Part shown: piece by piece, positions 58,933 to 64,000 of the stretch | Layout of the letters: each line of letters begins with the position of its first letter | Position numbering within the stretch: the stretch's first letter is position 1 | DNA from: Nocardia wallacei | GTDB taxonomy: Bacteria > Actinomycetota > Actinomycetes > Mycobacteriales > Mycobacteriaceae | Direction of reading: 5' to 3' | NCBI RefSeq assembly: GCF_014466955.1 | Contig: NZ_AP023396.1 | Coordinates: 2,480,001-2,544,000, forward strand | DNA: 64,000 nt | The notes under the pieces: model-generated | Databases searched by the model: none | Seen by the model: only the letters and a program-made list of their open reading frames with translations | What the model was told of the DNA's origin: nothing | Made by a program: the position numbers and the translations under genes

Positions 58933-59615
58933 CGCTTCACCTCATATTTTCTTGCCAGCCAACCGAACAGCAGGCCGACAGGCAGGGTCAGGATGACGAA
59001 GGCCAGGGCGAAGATCGCGCCCACGACGATGATGTCGGCTTCGTTCTCGATCATTACCGACATCAACCTCGCGGCCTCGGCGACACCGATCACCGCCGCG
59101 ATGGTGGAGTTCTTGGTCAGCGCGATCAGCACGCTGCCCAGCGGTGCGATGACCGACCGAAACGCCTGCGGAAGGACGATATACCGCAAGTTCTGGCCGA
59201 ACGTCAGCCCGAGCGAGCGACCCGCCTCCGACTGCCCCAGCGGCACCGTGTTGATGCCCGAGCGCAACGACTCGCACACGAAAGCCGCGGTGTAGATGGA
59301 CAAACCGACTATGGCGAAGCGAAAGTTGTTGGTGGCCAGGAAGTTCAGATTGTTACTGTCGCCGGACAACTGAACGCCGAGGGTGGTGTAGACGCCCAGC
59401 GAGCAGAAGACGAGGATCAGGGTCAGGGGTGTGTTGCGGAAGAGGGTCACGTAGGCGGTGCCCACCCAGCGCGCCACCGGCACCGGCGATACCCGCATCG
59501 CGGCCACGATGACACCGAGGATCAATGCGCCGACCGTCGACAACAGGGTCAACTTGATGGTCATCCAGAAGGCGTCGAGCAGTTGGTCTTGGTATCGGGA
59601 GATCAAGTCGAACAC
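58929..59615 (-). CDS. gluC: Glutamate ABC transporter permease GluC
   Basis: A 228-residue permease with about five helices. The EAA loop reads SEAGRSLGLTFGQNLRYIVLPQAFRSVIAPLGSVLIALTKNSTIA, typical of His/Glu/Arg-type ABC importers. It forms the membrane channel with GluD. Its end overlaps the gluD start (ATGA), while an 86-bp gap separates it from gluB, enough for an mRNA-processing site that would let gluB be made in excess. Identification rests on operon order and sequence pattern. Confidence 0.92.
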   Translation of the reverse strand: MFDLISRYQDQLLDAFWMTIKLTLLSTVGALILGVIVAAMRVSPVPVARWVGTAYVTLFRNTPLTLILVFCSLGVYTTLGVQLSGDSNNLNFLATNNFRFAIVGLSIYTAAFVCESLRSGINTVPLGQSEAGRSLGLTFGQNLRYIVLPQAFRSVIAPLGSVLIALTKNSTIAAVIGVAEAARLMSVMIENEADIIVVGAIFALAFVILTLPVGLLFGWLARKYEVKR

Positions 59616-59701
59616 GGCGGACGTGTCCCTCCGATCGTCATGGGTGAAACTTGTTGGGCGAGGGGCGATCCCGGTCGGAGACCGCCCCGCACGCGAAAGG
59701 T

Positions 59702-60535
59702 TCAGTACCGGTCGACCTGCGGCGGGGCCGAGGGCTGGAACCCGGTGCTACCGAAGTTCTTGTCCAGCGAGGCCTTCCAGGCGCCGTCGTTGATCATCGC
59801 CTCGATGGCGTCGTTGATCCTGCCGCGCGACTCGGTGTCGCCCTTCTTCACGCCGATGCCGTACTTCTCGGTGGTGAACGGCTTACCGGCCAGCTTCAGT
59901 TGACCCGGGTTCTGCGCGGCGAAGCCGGCCAGGATGATGTCGTCGGTGGTCAGCGCGTCCACCGCGCCCGCCTTCAGGGCCTCGACACACAGCGAATAGG
60001 TGTCGTACTCCTGCAGCTGCACGTCGTTGGCGTAATTCTTCTGAATGTTCTGTGCCGGAGTGGAACCACGCACCGAGCAGAGCTTCTTTCCGCCGTTGAG
60101 CGACTCCGGGCCGGTAATGGCGGTGTTGTCCGCGCGAATGAGCAGGCTCTGGCCGGCCAGGTAGTACGGCCCGGCGAAGTCGACCTTCTCCTTGCGCTGG
60201 TCGGTGATCGAGTACGTACCGACCACGAAATCCACCTGCCGGTTCTGGATCAACGTCTCCCGCTGCGCCGACGGCGCCTCCTTGAACGTGATCTCGTCCT
60301 CCGCCACACCCAGCTTGCCGGCGACATACTTGGCGACGTCGATATCGAAGCCGGAGAACGAGCCGTCCTTGTTGCGCAGGCTCAGGCCGGGCTGGTCGAA
60401 CTTCACGCCGATGGTCAGTTTGCCGTCGGCGGCGTTCTCGACGGCGGTTTTGGAACTGCCTCCGCCACAACCTGTTGCGGCGACCGCCACGGCGAGGGCG
60501 CCTATTCCGATTTGCAATGCACGGGTGATCCTCAT
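59702..60535 (-). CDS. gluB: Glutamate-binding lipoprotein GluB
   Basis: A 277-residue extracytoplasmic solute-binding protein. The signal peptide ends in a lipobox (VAATGC, Cys23), so the mature protein is lipid-anchored in the outer leaflet of the membrane. The SBP_bac_3 fold is clear: KLTIGVKFDQPGLSLRNKDGSFSGFDIDVAKYVAGKLG, FVVGTYSITDQRKEKVDFAGPYY, VDALTTDDIILAG and YGIGVKKGD. It captures glutamate for GluCD and GluA. It is preceded by gluA (43 bp) and followed by gluC. Confidence 0.93.
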   Translation of the reverse strand: MRITRALQIGIGALAVAVAATGCGGGSSKTAVENAADGKLTIGVKFDQPGLSLRNKDGSFSGFDIDVAKYVAGKLGVAEDEITFKEAPSAQRETLIQNRQVDFVVGTYSITDQRKEKVDFAGPYYLAGQSLLIRADNTAITGPESLNGGKKLCSVRGSTPAQNIQKNYANDVQLQEYDTYSLCVEALKAGAVDALTTDDIILAGFAAQNPGQLKLAGKPFTTEKYGIGVKKGDTESRGRINDAIEAMINDGAWKASLDKNFGSTGFQPSAPPQVDRY

Positions 60536-60578
60536 CGATTTCCTTTTCTCTCGTGCAGTACTAGGTTTCGGTCACCGG

Positions 60579-61379
60579 TCAGTGACTCAAGATCTTGCCG
60601 AGAAAATCCTTGGCACGGTCGGAACGCGGTGCGGTGAAGAACGCCTCCGGTGCGGCGTCCTCCATGATCCGACCGTCCGCCATGAACAACACCCGGTCGC
60701 CGGCACGGCGAGCGAAGCCCATCTCGTGGGTGACCACCAGCATGGTCATCCCTTCCTTGGCCAAGGACACCATCACCTCGAGCACCTCGTTGACCATCTC
60801 CGGATCCAATGCGGAGGTGGGCTCGTCGAACAGCATCACCTTGGGGTTCATCGCCAGCGCGCGTGCGATGGCGACGCGCTGCTGCTGCCCGCCGGACAGC
60901 TGGGCCGGGTACTTCTCCGCCTGGTCGGCGATGTCTACCCGTTCCAGCAGTTCCATCGCCTTCTCGCGGGCCTGCTTCTTGTCGACGCGGCGCACCTTGA
61001 TCGGCGCGAGCATCACATTCTCGAGAATCGTCTTGTGCGCGAACAGATTGAACGACTGGAACACCATGCCGACGTCGGCGCGCAGCTTGGCCAGGGCCCG
61101 GCCCTCGGCGGGCAGTTCCACACCGTCGACGGCGATGGTGCCGGAATCGATGGGTTCGAGGCGGTTGATGGTGCGGCACAGCGTCGACTTCCCGGACCCC
61201 GACGGGCCCAGCACGATCACGACCTGCCCCTTGGGCACCTCGAGGTTGATGTCCTGCAGCACGTGCAGAGCGCCGAAATGCTTTTGCACATCACGCATCG
61301 AGATCATCGGTGGCGCGGCGGCGTCGGCGGGAGTCGGCTCGGCGGCAGTGCCGGGTGTTGCGTCGGCAGCGTCGGTCAT
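60579..61379 (-). CDS. gluA: Glutamate ABC transporter ATP-binding protein GluA
   Basis: A 266-residue ATPase. Walker [10 protein letters not shown] is at about residues 58-66, the Q-loop at [10 protein letters not shown], the ABC signature LSGGQQQR, Walker [13 protein letters not shown] and the switch His in VVTHEMGF. The first about 25 residues are an Ala/Thr/Pro-rich extension before [11 protein letters not shown], where many homologues begin, so a start at 61307 is possible. ATG 61379 is preferred because TAGGGT lies 8 nt upstream (leaderless). First gene of the gluABCD operon, divergent from miaB. Confidence 0.93.
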   Translation of the reverse strand: MTDAADATPGTAAEPTPADAAAPPMISMRDVQKHFGALHVLQDINLEVPKGQVVIVLGPSGSGKSTLCRTINRLEPIDSGTIAVDGVELPAEGRALAKLRADVGMVFQSFNLFAHKTILENVMLAPIKVRRVDKKQAREKAMELLERVDIADQAEKYPAQLSGGQQQRVAIARALAMNPKVMLFDEPTSALDPEMVNEVLEVMVSLAKEGMTMLVVTHEMGFARRAGDRVLFMADGRIMEDAAPEAFFTAPRSDRAKDFLGKILSH

Positions 61380-61387
61380 GAAAACAG

Positions 61388-61393
61388 ACCCTA
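61388..61393 (-). promoter_or_regulatory. Leaderless -10 element of gluA
   Basis: On the minus strand TAGGGT is followed by 8 nt (CTGTTTTC) and the ATG at 61379. No Shine-Dalgarno precedes the start codon. Confidence 0.5.
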
Positions 61394-61537
61394 GAGCGAA
61401 GGCGCTGGAAATGCGCAGTATTCGGGCATGCGTCGCGCGGTCGCCTCCTGGCTTTAACCCGAGCTTGACATCGGTGACCGGTATCACGCCCGCTCAGCGG
61501 CGGGTGGACGGGCCGATTCCGAATTTCCGTGAGCCGA

Positions 61538-61543
61538 TACCCT
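61538..61543 (+). promoter_or_regulatory. Leaderless -10 element of miaB
   Basis: TACCCT followed by 6 nt and the GTG at 61550. The 144 bp between this and the gluA -10 element carry both divergent promoters. Confidence 0.5.
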
Positions 61544-61549
61544 GGACGG

Positions 61550-63061
61550 GTGAATTCGCAGCAGCGGACCTACGAGGTGCGCACGCACGGCTGTCAGATG
61601 AACGTGCACGACTCCGAACGCCTGTCGGGCCTGCTCGAGGACGCCGGATACGTCCGGGCCATGCCCGGCGCGACGGCGGATCTCGTCGTGTTCAACACCT
61701 GTGCGGTGCGCGAGAACGCCGACAACAAGCTCTACGGCACGCTGGGCCACCTGGCGCCGGTCAAGGCCGAGCGGCCGGGCATGCAGATCGCGGTCGGCGG
61801 CTGCCTGGCGCAGAAGGACCGCGACACGGTCGTGCGCAAGGCGCCGTGGGTCGACGTCGTGTTCGGTACGCACAACATCGGCTCGCTGCCGGTACTGCTG
61901 GAGCGCGCCCGGCACAACGAACAGGCGCAGGTCGAGATCCTCGAATCGCTCGAGGCGTTTCCCTCGACCCTGCCCGCCAAGCGGGAGTCCGCCTATGCCG
62001 GGTGGGTGTCGATCTCGGTGGGCTGCAACAACACCTGCACCTTCTGCATCGTGCCCTCGCTGCGCGGCAAGGAGGTCGACCGTCGTCCGGGTGACGTGCT
62101 CGCCGAGGTGCAGGCGCTGGTCGAGCAGGGTGTGCTGGAGGTGACGCTGCTGGGTCAGAACGTGAACTCCTACGGGATCAACTTCGCCGACCCCGACGAG
62201 CACCGCGACCGTGGGGCGTTCGCGAAACTGCTGCGCGCCTGCGGGCACATCGAGGGGCTGGAGCGGGTGCGCTTCACCTCGCCGCATCCGGCGGAATTCA
62301 CCGACGACGTCATCGAGGCGATGGCGCAGACGCCGAACGTGTGCCCGCAGTTGCACATGCCGTTGCAGTCGGGCTCCGATCGCGTGCTGAAGGCCATGCG
62401 GCGGTCCTACCGCAAGGCGCGGTACCTCGGGATCATCGAGAAGGTGCGTGCCGCCATGCCGCACGCGGCCATCACCACCGACATCATCGTCGGCTTCCCG
62501 GGCGAGACCGAGGAGGACTTCCAGCAGACCCTGGATGTGGTGCGGCAGGCGCGGTTCACCAGCGCCTTCACCTTCCAGTACTCGATCCGCCCCGGCACGC
62601 CCGCCGCCACCATGGCCGACCAGGTGCCCAAGGCGGTGGTGCAGGAGCGCTACGACCGGCTCGTCGCGCTGCAGGAGCAGGTGTCGCTGGAGTCGAATCA
62701 GGCGCTGATCGGTACCGAGGTCGAGTTGCTGGTCGCCGCGGGCGCGGGCAAGAAGAACGCCGCCACCGCACGGATGAGCGGGCGGGCTCGCGACGGGCGG
62801 CTGGTGCACTTCCGGCCGCCCGCCGGCGACACCGGCCGCCCGGGTGACATCGTCACAGTCGACATCACCGGTGCGGCCCCGCATCATCTGATCGCCGACG
62901 GCGTACTCCACAGCCATCGCCGCACCCGCGCCGGTGACGCTCACGAACGCGGCATCCTGCCCAAGACCGCGCCCATCGGCGTCGGCCTGGGCATTCCGCG
63001 CATCGGCGCGCCCGAACCGGTGGCCGCGAGCGCGGGCTGCGACGCGGGCTGCGGGGTCTGA
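61550..63061 (+). CDS. miaB: tRNA-2-methylthio-N6-isopentenyladenosine synthase
   Basis: A radical-SAM enzyme that adds a methylthio group to i6A37 of tRNA. The 503-residue protein has the N-terminal UPF0004 domain with its three cluster Cys (Cys15 in THGCQMN, Cys51 in NTCAV, Cys85 in GGCLAQKD), the radical-SAM CxxxCxxC (Cys159, 163 and 166, CNNTCTFC) and a C-terminal TRAM domain. A further about 40-residue tail ends with several Gly and Cys ([10 protein letters not shown]). GTG 61550 is preferred over 61529 because it lies just after a TACCCT -10 box and starts the conserved region. Confidence 0.95.
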   Translation: MNSQQRTYEVRTHGCQMNVHDSERLSGLLEDAGYVRAMPGATADLVVFNTCAVRENADNKLYGTLGHLAPVKAERPGMQIAVGGCLAQKDRDTVVRKAPWVDVVFGTHNIGSLPVLLERARHNEQAQVEILESLEAFPSTLPAKRESAYAGWVSISVGCNNTCTFCIVPSLRGKEVDRRPGDVLAEVQALVEQGVLEVTLLGQNVNSYGINFADPDEHRDRGAFAKLLRACGHIEGLERVRFTSPHPAEFTDDVIEAMAQTPNVCPQLHMPLQSGSDRVLKAMRRSYRKARYLGIIEKVRAAMPHAAITTDIIVGFPGETEEDFQQTLDVVRQARFTSAFTFQYSIRPGTPAATMADQVPKAVVQERYDRLVALQEQVSLESNQALIGTEVELLVAAGAGKKNAATARMSGRARDGRLVHFRPPAGDTGRPGDIVTVDITGAAPHHLIADGVLHSHRRTRAGDAHERGILPKTAPIGVGLGIPRIGAPEPVAASAGCDAGCGV

Positions 63062-63064
63062 GCA

Positions 63065-63850
63065 ATGGCCGATCGCGGCGAGGACGAGGCGAAGGACGAC
63101 GCGGACGCCAACGACGGAGATCGTGCCCGGTCTACCGGCGATGCCCGGCCGGACGGGGATACGACGGCCGGTAGTATCTCGTCGGATGCCGATTCCGGAG
63201 CCGCGGGCGACGCGGCGGAGCGGCGAACCTCCGAGCCGAACGAGGAGCAGATGAATCCGGCCGAGTCCCAGGTGTTCGAGGAATTCCGCGACGATCTGGA
63301 AGCGGTGGAACGCAAGATCGCGGGGGAGATCGACCCGGGGGCGCGCGCCATGGTGGTGGCGGTGGCGGTCTTCGTGCTGCTGCTGTCACTGGTGCTGCCG
63401 CACGCGGGCAGCGCGCGCGGGCTCGACGTGATCCTCTACGACGCCACCGCCGAGACCGAGCACATCGGCCTGCCGTCGCGGGTGTTCGAGTGGTTCGTGG
63501 TGGTCTTCGGGATCTGCTTCTCGTCGCTGGCGCTGGTGACCCGCCGGTGGGTGCTGGCCTGGATCGCGGTGGCCGGGTCGGCCGTCGGCAGCGTGTTCGG
63601 CGTGCTGTCGATCTGGCATCGGCAGACCCCGGGACTGGGCAACTACGAGGGCGCCGGGCCGGGCATCGGCCTCATCCTGGCCCTCCTCGCGATCGTCGTG
63701 CTGACCTTCCACTGGGTGAAGGTGGTGTGGAGCCGCACCGCCCTGCACCTGGAAGCCGAGGAGAAGCGCCGCCAGGCCGCCGCCGCGCGGGAGAAGCAGG
63801 AACGCACGTGGTTGCTCGGCGACCAGGAAGACCGCAAGAACGACGAATAG
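63065..63850 (+). CDS. Conserved membrane protein (Rv2732c-like)
   Basis: A 261-residue protein 3 nt after miaB and probably co-transcribed with it. The first about 85 residues are acidic, Asp/Ala/Gly-rich and disordered. About four transmembrane helices follow (AMVVAVAVFVLLLSLVLPHAG, VFEWFVVVFGICFSSLALV, VLAWIAVAGSAVGSVFGVLS, GIGLILALLAIVVLTFHWVKV) and a charged C-terminal coil (ALHLEAEEKRRQAAAAREKQERTW). Its place after miaB matches the conserved transmembrane gene of mycobacteria. No function is known. Confidence 0.85.
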   Translation: MADRGEDEAKDDADANDGDRARSTGDARPDGDTTAGSISSDADSGAAGDAAERRTSEPNEEQMNPAESQVFEEFRDDLEAVERKIAGEIDPGARAMVVAVAVFVLLLSLVLPHAGSARGLDVILYDATAETEHIGLPSRVFEWFVVVFGICFSSLALVTRRWVLAWIAVAGSAVGSVFGVLSIWHRQTPGLGNYEGAGPGIGLILALLAIVVLTFHWVKVVWSRTALHLEAEEKRRQAAAAREKQERTWLLGDQEDRKNDE

Positions 63851-63865
63851 CCCACGCGGCCTTCC

Positions 63866-64000
63866 TCACGGCATGCGGCGCAGCGCGACCACCGGGATCG
63901 TGCGACCGGCCTGCTTCTCGTGGTCGGCGAAGAATGGGTAGCGCCGGGTGATGTCGGCCCAGACTCGGTCGTAGTCCTCGTCCCGCAGCGGTTGCGCTGT
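63866..64000 (-). CDS. C-terminal fragment of a deazaflavin (F420)-dependent nitroreductase-family protein
   Basis: Only the last 44 codons are inside the window; the gene continues past its end. The visible residues include DYDRVWADITRRYPFFADHEKQAGRTIPVVALRR and then a stop, the characteristic C-terminus of the small F420H2-dependent (DUF385/Ddn-like) oxidoreductases common in mycobacteria and Nocardia. It is convergent with the Rv2732c-like gene, 15 bp apart. Substrate and start cannot be judged. Confidence 0.75.
   Translation of the reverse strand, partial: TAQPLRDEDYDRVWADITRRYPFFADHEKQAGRTIPVVALRRMP

Overview
The window is a high-GC actinobacterial chromosome segment, most likely from Nocardia or a close mycolic-acid-containing relative. 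This rests on gene order. ribF-rpsO-pnp-pepR, dapB plus a small membrane gene, dapA-rnj, ftsK-(divergent N-acetylglutamate synthase)-pgsA, clgR-pspA-pspM, a glycosyltransferase, a DUF3046 gene, recA-recX, and miaB plus a membrane gene all follow the order of the Mycobacterium tuberculosis Rv2786c-Rv2732c block. The gluABCD operon beside recA-recX recalls Corynebacterium. F420-type oxidoreductase families and many leaderless promoters (TANNNT followed 6-8 nt later by the start codon) fit the same group.

Accessory blocks interrupt the conserved backbone.
(1) 5.3-12.2 kb: an ArsR-type regulator with a divergent MFS pump and a paired operator, a membrane pentapeptide-repeat protein, an SDR, a methyltransferase, a 35-bp minisatellite and a zinc alcohol dehydrogenase.
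(2) 13.6-16.6 kb: a light/DNA-repair-type module of a MerR regulator with a cobalamin-binding domain, a secreted lipocalin and a photolyase, with 11-bp direct repeats at the shared promoter.
(3) 16.6-23.2 kb, minus strand: a ureide operon (GntR regulator, NCS1 permease, hydantoin/allantoin racemase, CitE-like lyase, allantoicase, allantoinase) with a small duplication that created a coupled 50-codon ORF.
(4) 23.2-27.8 kb: a flavodoxin-like protein, a decayed Uma2 gene, a LuxR-type response regulator with its kinase and an odd third membrane partner, and a ribbon-helix-helix regulator with a large operator.
(5) 34.8-41.9 kb: a mechanosensitive channel, a small two-helix membrane protein, a large TetR-like regulator divergent from an acyl-CoA carboxylase beta subunit, small enzymes and two irregular tRNA-like sequences.
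(6) 49.1-51.7 kb: an MFS exporter with a divergent double-Lrp regulator, inserted just before recA.
(7) 54.3-57.7 kb: a two-gene unit of an ATP-grasp ligase and a 672-aa protein with a papain-like Cys-His-Asn order. This is the best candidate for an undescribed pathway.

Regulation is unusually readable. It includes a LexA box between the -35 and -10 of recA, an ECF sigma-E-type promoter before clgR-pspA-pspM (envelope stress), a leaderless upstream ORF coupled to pgsA, and operators for ArsR, RHH and TetR-like regulators. recX is greatly enlarged by added RecX modules, and PspM carries a long repetitive disordered N-terminus. The first and last genes are cut by the window edges.
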